Origin: Pyropia yezoensis
Taxonomy: Eukaryota > Rhodophyta > Bangiophyceae > Bangiales > Bangiaceae
Reading direction: 5' to 3'
Length of the DNA: 64,000 nucleotides
NCBI GenBank assembly: GCA_009829735.1
Contig: CM020619.1
Span: 3,788,590-3,852,589 of the forward strand
The notes beneath the pieces were generated by a model that saw nothing but the letters and a program-made list of their open reading frames with translations, was not told the origin of the DNA and did not search any database. Both the position numbers and the translations under genes were made by a program. Every line of letters starts with the position of its first letter. Positions within the stretch are counted from its first letter, which is position 1. Below are positions 10,002 through 20,606 of the stretch, piece by piece.

Positions 10002-11075
10002 AGGCGCGAGCGCCTGCCCGTGCAGCAGAGCCGCCCGCGCCACCGTCTCGCTTTTTCCCGCCGCCGCGCTTGCTTCCGCCACCGCTGCCTCCGCCTCCGC
10101 CTCCGCCACCGCCGCCCCCACCAGAGCCGCTGCCACCTCGGCCGCCGCCACCGCTCGGGTTGGGCGTGGTCTTCTTGGCACCGCGCTTGCACGGCGGGAC
10201 GTGGGTGAGGTCCCCGCCAGGCTGTCGGGCCACGACCTTGGCGGCGTTTTTGATGCGGTAGCCGTCGCGCTGGGCGCGGAATTGGCGCATCCCAAACCCG
10301 CGGTGCTGGTTAATTGCGGGGATGTCGGCATGTTCGTACTCCCGCGCAAGCAATTGGTCGGACTGCTTGGTCTCGAGGTAGTCGTACCGCTTGACCGCGA
10401 TGCGGTGCAGGCGCTTGAGGTACACGACAAGGGATCCGAAGCACGACTCGAGGTCGACGGCTGTGTAGGTGCCGTGGGCGTAGTAGGAGTCGGTGGCCTC
10501 GTTGATGGCCTCCTGGAGCCAGTAGCAGACTTGGTAGAGAGAGGTGGCCTCCATTCTGTCTCGGACGTTGTCGTGGAAGGCGGATAGAAAAGTGACATCT
10601 GTCGGGTCAAACGGGACGGGGAGGCCGTCCGGCTTGACCGCCCGCGCGGGAATCTCAAAGTCCTTGAGGTAGTCGCCGGGTTTGCCAATCTTGGTGTTGC
10701 TAAGCCCTCCAAAGGGGGAGGACCCGGCGTCGTTCCCGTCAGAGGAGGACGACGAGGGCGGACCGGGGCTCGATGCCCCACCGCCTGCGCCGGCGTCGCC
10801 CGTGTCGGAGGAGTCGGTGACAGAGCCACCCCCGCCTCGCGGGGCCCACCGGCACGGCCTGCCCCCCCCTCGCCGCCCGCAGGCGGCGCTCCGTCGCCTG
10901 TCCCGCCGGCGTGAACGGCACTCGTGGCCGCCGCTGCCGGCGGGTCCGGCGAGGGGTCTGCATCAGCCACCCCCTCGAGCGCGCGGATCTGGTCCAACGT
11001 GGTCGAGAGCTTACTCTGGAGGTCAGCAATGACCTCCGCTTGGGTCGTAGAGTGTGACCCGTCGCGTGAGCCCAT
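10000..11075 (-). CDS. Gag-like protein of the DIRS-like element, frame break inside
   Basis: First ORF of the element. From the ATG at 11075 the frame encodes a Gln/Leu/Lys-rich, coiled-coil-like start (ADLQSKLSTTLDQIRALEG), then runs into low complexity. The convincing protein continues in another frame, from SDGNDAGSSPFGG through DYLKDFEIPARAVKPDGLPV and MEATSLYQVCYWLQEA to a Gly/Lys/Arg-rich tail ending at 10000. The switch must fall near the C/G tract around 10860-10870. The basic, Gly-rich tail suits nucleic-acid binding in a capsid precursor. There is no CCHC knuckle. The break may be a sequencing indel in a homopolymer or real decay. Assignment as Gag rests on position and composition. 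Confidence 0.55.
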
Positions 11076-11155
11076 CCCGGACGTAGGCACCCGGGAGCAA
11101 CAGCGTCAAGCCACAGGCGCGCGGCCTGGGAAGCCCCTTCGGAGAGGCGGTTGAA

Positions 11156-11516
11156 GCCGCCGCGGAGAAGGGGCGGACGTGCCGGGCGCGCACGAGCGCC
11201 CGGGGCCGCTGCGACTCACGCGTTCAAGGGCCCTGCCACACCGTTTGGCCAACCCCCCCCCCTCAGGCGCCCCCGCCACCGGCGTCCAGCGCCGCCGCGG
11301 GCGAGCGGGCCAAGGCCCCCCCCCCCGTCGCCTGCCCCGTTCGCCCTCTGCGGCTGGGACGGCAGGCCAACGCGGCGCGGAAGGGCGGGCCAACGCACAC
11401 CCGCCCGCTACATCATCCGCCGGCGGGGGCGCCCCGGAGTCGGGGAACAAGACCGGCGTAGAAGGGATGTAGACATCAGTCCAGTAGTTACCCACATGTG
11501 GTTCCCAAATTAGGCA
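11156..11516 (-). repeat. DIRS-like element repeat A1 (5' end)
   Basis: 361-bp direct copy of 6592-6952. It forms the 5' terminus of the element and ends about 80 bp before the gag-like ATG. The scattered substitutions are mostly transitions. Confidence 0.9.
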
Positions 11517-12486
11517 GTTGCCACGCGCACGCCGTCGGGTCTCGTCGCCCTCTGTCAATGTTGTAGGAAGGGCGGTATAATCGTTGCCCTATTGGCGGTG
11601 CATCACGGCATCCCCGCGTCGCCCCTCTTGCCGCCTGTGGCGATGGGATGACACGTAGTCGCCACGTGTAGGAGACCTGGGTAGACACCCTCGCGCCGTG
11701 TGCAGCTTGTCCGCCCATGTGGCCGGCGTAGCCCAGGACAACGTCGGCGAAGGAAGGGCCGCCTACGGTGGTGACCACGCAGCTGAGAATCACCTCCTCG
11801 CCTTCGCCACGAAAAGCCTTCGAGTGGGAGGCAGGCTGCCTGTCACATGTGGATGTTGCCGCCGCGGTGGTCGCGTTCATGGTCATCGTGCCCTCGTCGA
11901 GCTCGATTGCTCAACGGAGGGCTCACACGCACCTGGGGACACCTAAAGTGTTTAGTGGACCGTTCGATAATTATGAATAGGCAGCCTCGTGATCGATTCT
12001 TTTCGCAATAATTTACTCGATAATTTTGAAATGATAATTATCACCTCTCAACCCTGATCCTTTGGAACTCCCACAAGAGAAGAAGACGTTGAAGGAATAG
12101 ATTAGAACTTCACACGAAATGAACGCCACGTGTCGTTGCTGTCTCGTCCGGGCGCCTTCCGACGTGCGCGCCTTCGCACTCGAACAGAGAACATGGCTCT
12201 CTGGGAGGGCGGCCACAGAAATTATATACAACGATCACCTTGTCTGGAGTGGTCCACAGCACAAGTACGCCTCAGAACAACCCAGAACCGGTGGTACGTT
12301 TTCGCGACGATGAGGAGGAGGAATGGTTGAAGACGGAATAGTGGAAAGGTGGGAGGAGGAGGAAGGGGCGAGAGAGGGATTGTCGATAGAAGAGACGCAC
12401 ATGACGCACATGCAGTTTACAGCTAACGACTCGAATCATGCCCACCCCCAACTTCCCCTATCCCCTCCCCGCTCACTTGCTCCCCA
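11517..12486. other. Flank of the retrotransposon with AT-rich island
   Basis: The stretch 11520-11886 has a minus-strand frame that reads like ordinary protein in part (EEVILSCVVTTVGG and VVLGYAGHMGGQAAHG) and runs into the retrotransposon end, so it may be the remnant of a gene or older element cut by the insertion. I cannot name it. 11940-12130 is an AT-rich island. Nothing else is recognisable. Confidence 0.3.
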
Positions 12487-12933
12487 CTACAGACACGCAG
12501 GCACCGGATACACAGCAAGCCCAGCGCCGGGTACGATGGATCCCATCCCCATGCCGCTCCCAATCTTGCACGCAATCCACGCCATCCGCCGGCTCGTAGG
12601 GGGAGCCACCGCTACCCAGCAACCCGCGTCAACCTCCTTCGAGCTGGCATCGGCCGTTGCGACCCGGTCTCGCACAGTCGTCAGTGCTGACGTGGAGGTG
12701 GCCGCCCACCCCTCCTGCGCCTTTCGCTGCTTGCAAGCCTCGCTCTGGGCCACCGCCTTGCGCTTGGCGGTCTTGGCGTCTTCCATGACCCGCCGCACCA
12801 ACCGCAGGCCCAGAGACCAGGCGGTCAGGAGGAAGATCGTCCACAGCCGCGAGCTGACAGAGACCGTGATGGAGCTGCAATACAGTTGGGGGGGGACGGC
12901 AGCTGCAACAGAAAAGGGGTAGAGGCTCGCCAT
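12487..12933 (-). CDS. Possible small membrane protein, unknown
   Basis: 148 codons from the ATG at 12933. Visible features are a hydrophobic segment (about residues 30-50, RLWTIFLLTAWSLGLRLV) followed by a basic, Lys/Arg/Gln/Glu-rich helix-forming stretch (VRRVMEDAKTAKRKAVAQSE). The sequence is less biased than the surrounding low-complexity frames, which is the main reason to list it. There is no family match that I know. A 2x30-bp tandem repeat sits just upstream. It could be spurious. Confidence 0.25.
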   Translation of the reverse strand: MASLYPFSVAAAVPPQLYCSSITVSVSSRLWTIFLLTAWSLGLRLVRRVMEDAKTAKRKAVAQSEACKQRKAQEGWAATSTSALTTVRDRVATADASSKEVDAGCWVAVAPPTSRRMAWIACKIGSGMGMGSIVPGAGLAVYPVPACL

Positions 12934-12940
12934 AGAGAGG

Positions 12941-13000
12941 GGCCTTGTTCCGTGGACGCGGTGGGCGCAAGGCCTTGTTCCGTGGACGCGGTGGGCGCGA
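12941..13000. repeat. Two tandem 30-bp repeats
   Basis: Two head-to-tail 30-bp units beginning GGCCTTGTTCCGTGGACGCG, differing only at the last base. Confidence 0.9.
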
Positions 13001-15035
13001 GGGTACAGGGACAGGAAGAAACCAGATGGGAGTGGGTGAAGCGAGTGACGGCGGAGGGTGTGCGTTCTGGAGGGTCGCAGGCCACAGAGCTGTTGGGTGG
13101 GCATGGACGTGCGCGCTGTGCGGATTAAATCCAGAGAGCGTGCAATCCGCTCTCAACAAGTGCATGTCCACTAGTGCTGGTCTTTCCCCGGTAATCTACA
13201 ACTATCAAAATTCTAGCGGGAATGCCCAACTATGTACAGTAGATCAAATACAGTACATTGCCTCTGTCCCTCGCCTCACGAGACAGAGCGTCCATGAACG
13301 ACAGAGCGTCCCCGTGCGCCGCCGTCCCCCCCTGAAGTCGGATCTCCTTCCGTCTCTTTCGTCGGTTCCTTCAGGAGGTCGGGAACAAGGAAGCGCCAGG
13401 TATGCTCCTCGATGGGCGGGTGAGCGTACCACCGGCAATCCCCGATGTGTGCATCAGAGAAGAAGAGAGAACAGTACCAACCAAAAGGCCGGCTCCGACT
13501 CTATGTGCACTGCGTCCATGAAGAATCAAAAGATGCCGTGGTGGGGCACCGCGCGGTCCCGCTCCGTGCTGCGTGCCATGACACCATCCCGCGGGAGGTG
13601 ATGATGGAGTGAAACACCTGTGGGGGGGACGCTGCCTTTGCAAGCGGTGAGCTGGCACCCGATGCCCATGCTACCTACAACTGCGCCCAGTGTGGGACGT
13701 TGGACACCCGGCACCCGCTGAGCTCTGGTCAAGGAATGACACTGAGACGCCCCAGATCCCGCAGCGGCCGGGGCGCACCCGGGACGCACCGCGTCCCCGC
13801 CCCCACCCCATTCGTGGACCAGCACTACAGCCGTACGCGTGCGCACCCGGCTTGCCGTCGCTGCACCACGCACGCGCGCGCCACAGCGGACGAGGCGGCG
13901 GCCACGGGAGCCTGCCCCAGCTATATCCCTCACGACCCGGGAGGGTTGTCGCTGCGGGTGGGCCCCTGATCTGCCGTCAGTCGGGCACCCTCCGTCCCCT
14001 GAATCCGTACGACACACTCTACGAACAACCCCGCTGGAATTCTAATCCAGATTCAACCTAAATCCATTTACTGTATCTGGCGCCAAGCATCGATCTGGTC
14101 GCACCCCCCTTTGCTGGCCTTCCGACGCAAAGAGCGTGCCATGCGTAAAGTTGGCGCCAAAAAAGGGGATAGTCCACCACCTTGGCGCTGGCGCGCGGCG
14201 CATTACCGCGCGAGGCCCCCGTCGCTCGTGCGCGACTGCGCGTGGCCCGCCTCGCACCCCCGATACCGCCCAGTCCCCCCGCTTGCGGGGCCCCCCCCGC
14301 CTGGCCCCCCCACTGTGGGCGCTCCGCCCACGGCGAGGACCCTCGTGCATGGCACAGCTGCTGCCGCCGCAGCTGCCGCTGTCCCGCCGCCGCTGCCGCG
14401 GCCGACATCCCGCCATTCTCTCCCATCCACCACACCCCCAACGCGTCACCCGCCGCGGCAGAGGTGGGGGGCGGGGTGGTGTGGTGGCGGCGCCTCTGCC
14501 CACCCGCCACCCACCGCCGCTGCTGCTGCTGCCCGCCTATCGTCGCATGGACGCATCGGCCGGAGGGGATGGCGGGCACCACCCTCCCTCGACTCCCCGC
14601 CTTTTTTTCCGCGCGCGCGTCCCTGCGGGTGAGGGGGGGGGCGGGGGCGGGGGGGATGTGGATGGTGTGGGTCTAGGTGTGTGGGCGGGGCGCCGGCGAG
14701 TACGACGCCGCGCCATCGGCGGTAGGAGGTTGGCGTCAGGGAGCGGGGGCGGTGGGGGGCGGGTAGGGTGGGGGAGGGATGTGGGGTGGGGGTGGGTGAG
14801 GGGGGGGAGGGCGCGACGGCGGCGGCGGCGCGCGGCGGCCTGCCGCCCGCCTCTGCGGCTGCCGACCCGCCGCCCGCTGCGCGGCGGCGGCGGGGCGTGA
14901 CGCCGCGCCGGCGGGGCGCATATATCATGGCCGCCGCCCAGCGGGGGGGTGAAGACGCCCGCGCGCGCGCGCGAGTACGCGCCCGCCGCCGCGGTCCCGC
15001 CCTTCGCCCCCCCCGCTCTTCCCATCTCCCCTCCC

Positions 15036-15037
<2 letters not shown>

Positions 15038-15066
<29 letters not shown>
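15038..15066. repeat. 29-nt C homopolymer
   Basis: Uninterrupted run of 29 C, about 400 bp upstream of the DP start. Confidence 0.95.
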
Positions 15067-15067
<1 letters not shown>

Positions 15068-15389
15068 CCCGCGCGCGCGCGCTCCCGTGCCGGCAGTGCA
15101 CCCGCGCGGTGACGGCAGGCACTCCCCACTGGTGACGTCCAACCCCTGCGGACACCCCCCCTCCCCCCCGCCCCTCCCCTCGACGGCCGCATCCCCCACC
15201 CCCACTCTCCCTTTGCCTCCCCTCCCCGGCCTTTGCGACCTGCCTGATTGCCAAGGTTCGTGGGCTTTTTTTCTGTCCCACCTGCTACCCACCATCCCCC
15301 CCCGCTCTTGGTGTTCCCGCCAACCAACGGCGGCAACGGCGGCGGCGGCGGCCACGACGGCAGAGGCGACGGCATCGTCGTCGTCGTCG

Positions 15390-15420
<31 letters not shown>

Positions 15421-15467
15421 TGGTGGTGGCGGTGGCGCCGACGGCGGTCCCCCCCGGCAGCGCGGCG

Positions 15468-17952
15468 ATGAGCCACACCAAGCGCGTCCGCGCGCTCGAC
15501 GCCGACGGCGTGCGCGTCGTCACTGCGGGCGGTGGCGTCGGCGGGGGCGTTGGCGACGGCGGCGACAGCCATGAAGACGACGCCGCGGGGGTCTTGTCCG
15601 CCGCCGGCTGGTGCGGCCGCCGCCCGCCGCTGCCCGGCGGCGGCTGCGAGCCGCTGCTGCGGGCGGCCAAGGTAGCGGCGCCGCCGCCGCCCGTTGGGAC
15701 GAGCACCGCCCCCCGGTCGGTGGTGGACGTGACGGACGGCCCGCCCGGGGGGGAGGGGGCCACCCGCTCGGCGGCGGCAGTGCACGCGGCGTCGGCCAAC
15801 AGCGGCGGCAGCGGCGGCCGTGACCCCCGCGCGGCAATGACGACGGCGACTGCGCCGCCGGCGCGGGCCGAGGGCACCCCGGCCGTCACGCCGGCGGCGG
15901 TGGGGGCGGCGGCAGCGGCGGCGGCACTGGCGGCGGCGGCGGCGGCCGCCGCCGCCGCCCCGCCGTCGCCGCGCACGCCGCCCGGCGGCGGCGCCGCGGG
16001 GGCGCCCGCACCCAAACGCCGCAAGCTCCGCGCCCCCGACGCGGCCGCCACCGCCGCCGCCGCCGCCGCCGCGGGCGCAGGATCTCCCCGGGCGGCGGTG
16101 ACGCCGGCGGCGGCGACAGGCGCCGTGGCGGTGCCGTCCCCGTACAGGGGGGCGGCCAAGCCGCCACGACCGGCAGCGGCCGCGGCGGCGGCGGCGGCGG
16201 CGGGGAGTCCCCCCAGGCGTCCGTCCCGGGCGGGATCCCCTCTAGGGGTGGCGGCGGCGGCGGCGCACCCCCCCCCCCCCCGTCGGTGCTCGCCCCCCCG
16301 CCCCCCCCCCTCCCCGCGCCGGCCGAGCCCCTCTGGGTGCCCGGCCCCGAGCAACCCCTCCACAACCTCCGGGCGATTGCGGGCGCGCTCGTCGCGCGCC
16401 TCCGGGCGGTGGGCGTTGCCAACAGCCTGGCCATTGCCGACGGCATTGCGACCGCCGCGGCGGCCGCGTCCGTTTCGGCCGCCGCCGCGGCGGGCGGGGG
16501 GGAGTACACCAAGCGCAGCGCCCGGCGGCGGGTGTACGACGCGATTAGCGTGCTGTCGGCGGTGGGGGTGCTCGCCCGGGGGGACGGCAAGACCCTCCGC
16601 TGGGCGGGCGACGACGCCGTGCCCTGCCTGTCGGCGGGCCCCGTCCGGGGGGGGGGGGGGGCGGCGGCGGCCGCCCGCCGGGCGCCGCGTCGTCACCGGG
16701 CAGCGGCAACGCCCAGGACGAGCGGGCCACCGCGGGGGATGGCGACGGGGGTGGCGGCGGCGGCGGCGACGACGCGGCGGCGCTCGCCGCCGACCGCCCC
16801 GGCGCGGCGGCCGAGGTGATGGCCCGCCTGCCGCCCGCGTCGGCCCCCCCGCCGTCTGCCATTGCCGCAACCAGCAGCGGCGGCGGTGGCGGCGGCGGAC
16901 CCGCCCGCCGCCCCCGGCGAGACCGGGCGCTCGCGTCGGCGGCGGCGGCGGTGGCGGCCGCCCGGCGGCGGGTGGAGGCCAAGGCTGGGGTGGCGGCGCA
17001 CCTGGCCGCCGCCCGCGCGCGGCTGGTGTGCCTCCTCGACCGCAACCGGGCGGTGGCGGCGGCGGCCGCGTCGGCTGCCGCCGCCGCCGCCGATGCCGCC
17101 GCTGCCCTCCCGACCGACGGGCCCGCCGCGGCCGACGCGCGGCGACGGTCGGCGGCGGCGGCGGCGGCGGCGGCGGCCGCGGCGGCGGCCGGCCACGACC
17201 GGCGGCTGCCCTTCCCGCTGGTGCTCGTCCACGCCCCCCGCCACACCAACGTGTCGATTGCCGTGTCGTCGGGCCCCCCGCCGCCCTCTCCCCCCTCCCC
17301 GGCGTCGGCGACGGCGACAAGGACGCCGGCGGCGGCGGCGGCAGCGTGCGTCGCGTCGGCAACGGTCACGCTCGGGTGCCCGTTTACGGTGCTCGCCGAG
17401 GTGGACCTGGTCCACCTGCTGCGGCTGCCCGCCGCGGGCGTCGCCGCCGCCGCCGCGTCGGCAGACCCGGGGGAGGGGGAGCCCCCGCCGCCACGACCCC
17501 CTTCACCGCCGCTGGCGCGCAAGCCGGCGCCGGCGCGGCCACGCGCGGCACTCCGCCGCCGACGAGCCCGCGGGGGTGGCGGCAGTGACGCCGCCGCCGC
17601 CACCGCCGCCGCCACCGCCGCCGCCGCCACTGCCGCCGCCACGACCGCCGCCGCCGCCGAGGACGATGTGGACAGCGAGCGCACGCTCACCGACACGGAC
17701 TGTGTGGGCGGCTCGGCCTATGGTGCGGCCCCCGGCAGGGGTATCGACCAGTGGATGGGTGGCGGCGGCGCGCCTGGCCTTGCCGACGCCGACGCCGACG
17801 CCGACACTGACGCCGACGCCGACACCGACCCAGACGCCGACCCGGCCGCGCGCGCCGCGTCGGCCGCCGCGTTTGCAAACGCGTCGGCGGCGGCGGCGTC
17901 GTTCTTGGTGTTTGACGATGATGAGCCACCGCCGCTGCTGCGGGGGGTTTGA
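15468..17952 (+). CDS. DP: DP (E2F dimerisation partner) transcription factor, frame broken twice
   Basis: DP proteins pair with E2F to bind promoters of cell-cycle genes. The protein is spread over three frames. Frame A starts at the ATG at 15468, is Ala/Gly-rich and contains a nuclear localisation-like PAPKRRKLRAPD. Frame B carries the winged-helix DNA-binding domain: LHNLRAIAGALVARLRAVGV, then KRSARRRVYDAISVLSAVGV and GKTLRWAG, matching the DP signature RRRVYDALNVL. Frame C carries the coiled-coil and marked-box-like part, RLPFPLVLVHAPRHTNVSIA and GCPFTVLAEVDLVHLLRL, as in DP C-terminal domains. It then ends in an Asp-Ala repeat tail and FDDDEPPPLLRGV. The A-to-B switch lies at C14 (16268-16281) and the B-to-C switch at G15 (16647-16661). 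Sequencing indels are the simplest explanation. The gene converges with UDG. Confidence 0.85.
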
Positions 17953-18411
17953 CGTCCGTGGGCGGGAGCGGGCGGGGGGAAGGGGTGGGGGGGCGGGTGC
18001 GGAGGGGGAGGCGATGAGGGGGGGGCGGCGGGGGCAAGGGGATTCATCGGGAGGGGGTGGGGAGAGGGGGTCGGTGGAGGGGCGGGGGCCAGCCGGGGGG
18101 CTCGGCGGCCAGACGGGGCGGCGCGGACAAAACAAACACGGGCGTTGCACTTAACAAGAAGAGCGTCAAGAGGGTAGACCACAGTGACGACACAGGGCGT
18201 GCGTGTGGTCAACACTGTGACGGGGGCAAGTGCGGAGCGGACGCCCCGCTCACCACCCCCTGACGTCGTGGCTCACGGCGCGGCATCCACGAACGGCCGA
18301 ACTGTCCCCCCAAGCGGCGACCGCGGTCGCCCCCCACACTCGCTCGCCGCACAGGCTACTCGCCGCACTACCAGTTCGCGGCACCTCCCCACCCCTGCCC
18401 CGCCCCCTTCC
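17953..18411. other. Convergent 3' region between DP and UDG genes
   Basis: About 460 bp shared by the 3' ends of two convergent genes. It is G-rich to about 18120, and no terminator-like structure or gene is evident. Confidence 0.5.
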
Positions 18412-19498
18412 TCACGGCACACCGGGCCCCTGGTAGGTGCGGCCCTCCTCCACATGCCCCCCCTTCAGCACCCGCACCACCTCCCGGATGTCATCCCACA
18501 TGAGCGCCTTGGGCCCCCCCACCGCCGCCGACGGGTTGCGCAGCAGGTAGGACGGGTGAAATGCCGGCAACACCCACACCCCCCCCGCCCCATCACCTTC
18601 CTCCCACCGCCGCCACACCCCCCGCACCGTGCCCAGCGGGCGGGTGTCCCCCGTCACGGCCCGGGCGGCGACGCGGCCGAGGACCATCACGACGGTCGGA
18701 GCCACGAGGCGCACCTCCTCCACCAGCCACGGGCGATACCAGGCCACCTCGGCGGCAGACGGGTCCCGGTTGCCCGGCGGCCGCCGCTTCACCACGTTGG
18801 TCACGTACACGTCCGCCGCGGGGTTGAGGCCCGCGGCGGCAAGGATGGCGTCGAGCAGCTGCCCGCTGGGGCCCACAAAGGGTGCCCCCGCCGCGTCCTC
18901 GGCCGCGCCGGGAGCCTCGCCCACAATCATGAGGCGCGCGTCGGGGGGGCCCCGGGCCGGCACCAGCCGCGTGCCCGTCGCCGCCAACGGGTCGTCGGAT
19001 AGGGACAGGAGCGCCGCGGTAAACGCCTCGTGGTCGGCAAAGGCCAAGTGGGGGTAGGGACGGGCGGCCACCGCCGCCGGCGGGTCGGCCGCCGCCACAG
19101 CCGGCGGGTCTGCGTCGGCCGCCGCTGCCGCTGGCGGGTCGGCTGCCGCCACTGCCGGCGGCTCGGCAGCCGCCCCCACCAGCGGGTCGGCCACCGCCAC
19201 CGGCAGCGGGTCGGCCACCGCCACCGGCAGCGGGTCGGCCACCGCCACTGCCGCAGGCGGGTCGGCCACCGTCGCGGGCTCATCGGCCGCCGCCACCGCC
19301 GGCTCGGCCGCCGCCGCTGTCGGATCGGCCACCTCAGGCGAGGCCGCCGCCGTAACCGGCACACAGTCCGCAGCAGCAGCGCCCACACCCCCGCCGCTAC
19401 CCGTACCGGTCGGCGTCGACGGCGATGGCGGCGGCGAGGTGCCACCGCCTCCTGCTGGCCCGTCCGATGACGGCGGGGGCAGCGACGCCGACGACGAC

Positions 19499-19555
<57 letters not shown>

Positions 19556-19926
19556 GGCGGCATCGGTGTCGACACTGCCGCCGCCGGCGCGTCTAGCGGT
19601 GCATCCCACCCCGGCGGCGGCGCCGGCGCCGGCGCGTCCCACCCGGCAGGGGCATCCCAGCCCGGTGGCGGCCCGCCACCGCCACTGGCGGCAGCGGCGG
19701 TCGCAGCGGCGGCCTGCCAGCGGCGCCGCCGCGGCGCCGCCGCGGGGGCGGGGCGGCCAGCCGATGGGAAGGGCGGCGGCAGCGTCGGCGTCGGCGGCGG
19801 CAGCGTCAGCGCCCGCCGGCGGGCAGCGGACGCGGCAGCGGTGGCGGCGGCGGTGGCGGCGGCGGCGGTGGGGCCCTGCCAGCGGCGGCAGGGCGACACG
19901 GCTGGCAAAAACGCCGCCGCCCGCAT
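18412..19926 (-). CDS. Family-4-like uracil-DNA glycosylase with organelle-type leader
   Basis: 504 residues. Uracil-DNA glycosylases excise uracil from DNA and start base-excision repair. The core (about residue 285 to the end) has motif A VGEAPGAAEDAAGAPFVGPS, then QLLDAILAAAGL, YVTNVVKRRPPGNRDPS, PTVVMVLGRVAARAVTG and motif B HPSYLLRNP, the pattern of families 4/5 and UdgX. Family 4 normally binds a 4Fe-4S cluster through four Cys, yet this core has no Cys at all. The start is the ATG at 19926. It gives an Arg/Ala/Ser-rich N-terminus resembling a plastid or mitochondrial transit peptide, followed by Gly/Pro/Ala low complexity and an 8-residue DPLPVAVA repeat. An upstream in-frame extension would run into a transposon and is rejected. 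Confidence 0.85.
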
Positions 19927-20149
19927 GAGGGAGAAGTAGGGCGGCAGGGGGAAGGGTGGACGGGAGACGGGGGCGGCACGCGGGCGCAGGGGGGGGAGGG
20001 GGGTGGCGGTGGGTGTGGAGGGCGCCTCGCGGTGACCAACCGATCCGTAGTCGCGTCGCGCCACGTCGTCTGCCCTGTGCTTGTGGTGGAGCCCCCTGGA
20101 TTGGCTCCCACGTGCCGCCGCGAAAACGCCTGGCAGGCTGTTCCTTGTA
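19927..20149. other. UDG upstream region
   Basis: About 220 bp between the UDG ATG and the first transposon. It is GC-rich near the gene, presumably the promoter. No motif is evident. Confidence 0.4.
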
Positions 20150-20600
20150 TTGCAGTTCTCCCAATTTCGTCCCATGTGGACAAGAGCAAGAGCAAACTGT
20201 GTTTGACCAATGATATGATTCAGATGCTGCCTCTCTGGCCAATGACTGCTCTGCATCAGGGTCCGTTGTTGTACGAACAGTGTGATCGGGGGTTCTCTCG
20301 GGATTTCTGACCACTTCGAGGGCAGAACAAGCACCGACTGAGCGCTTCGGACTGTTCTTGACAGAGATGACCTGAGATAAAGGGCCAACCGGCGAGATCC
20401 GCTGAAAAAACAAGAGTGTTTTGACCAACCAGCGTTCGTTGCGAGAGCAGTTGTGGCCATAGCCAATCATCAGGTTCTTTCGACAGACGTGTTGCAGCAC
20501 GCCATTGGTAAGCCCTCTGCTGCGAGCATGCGATTGGCCCTTGCTCTTGTACACTTGCTCTTGCTCTTGTCCACATGGGACAAAATTCGGAAAACTGCAA
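20150..20600. mobile_element. Miniature inverted-repeat transposon, TA target site
   Basis: 451 bp with about 47-bp terminal inverted repeats. The left end starts TTGCAGTTCTCCCAATTT and includes GTCCCATGTGGACAAGAGCA. The right end on the other strand starts TTGCAGTTTTCCGAATTT and includes the same block, with three mismatches overall. TA dinucleotides flank both ends (20148-20149 and 20601-20602). The interior is AT-richer than the genome average and non-coding. TA duplication and short size fit a Tc1/mariner-type or similar non-autonomous element. The family is inference. Confidence 0.85.
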
Positions 20601-20606
20601 TATATA

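Larger units (their letters stand above)
6322..11516 (-). mobile_element. Tyrosine-recombinase (DIRS/PAT/TOC3-like) retrotransposon
   Basis: A 5195-bp element with the split-direct-repeat layout of PAT/Ngaro/TOC elements. On the minus strand the order is A1 (11516-11156), gag-like ORF, RT-RNase H, tyrosine recombinase, B1 (6985-6953), A2 (6952-6592), a 237-bp spacer, then B2 (6354-6322). B1 and A2 abut exactly. A1 and A2 are both 361 bp and differ at only about half a dozen positions that I can see, implying a young insertion. DIRS-type elements insert by recombinase and make no target duplication, and none is seen. No methyltransferase domain was recognised. The coding frames overlap and at least one break falls in a G run, so activity is uncertain. 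Confidence 0.9.
12934..15467. other. Intergenic region upstream of the DP gene
   Basis: About 2.5 kb. 13.1-14.1 kb is of moderate composition with no convincing ORF. From about 14.2 kb it becomes C/G-rich low-complexity DNA with overlapping Pro/Gly/Arg frames on both strands. The DP frame is open upstream to about 14949 without a clear better start. Confidence 0.4.

Noticed and set aside
6080..12045. Weakly similar AT-rich stretches (6080-6135 and 11968-12045) on both sides of the retrotransposon, suggesting an outer host element
   Set aside because: Similarity is short, patchy and in the same orientation. I could not define termini or a target duplication.
14537..17362. 941-codon minus-strand frame across the DP gene
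   Set aside because: The plus strand carries the recognisable DP domains; the minus frame is Pro/Arg/Ala noise from the same GC-rich DNA.
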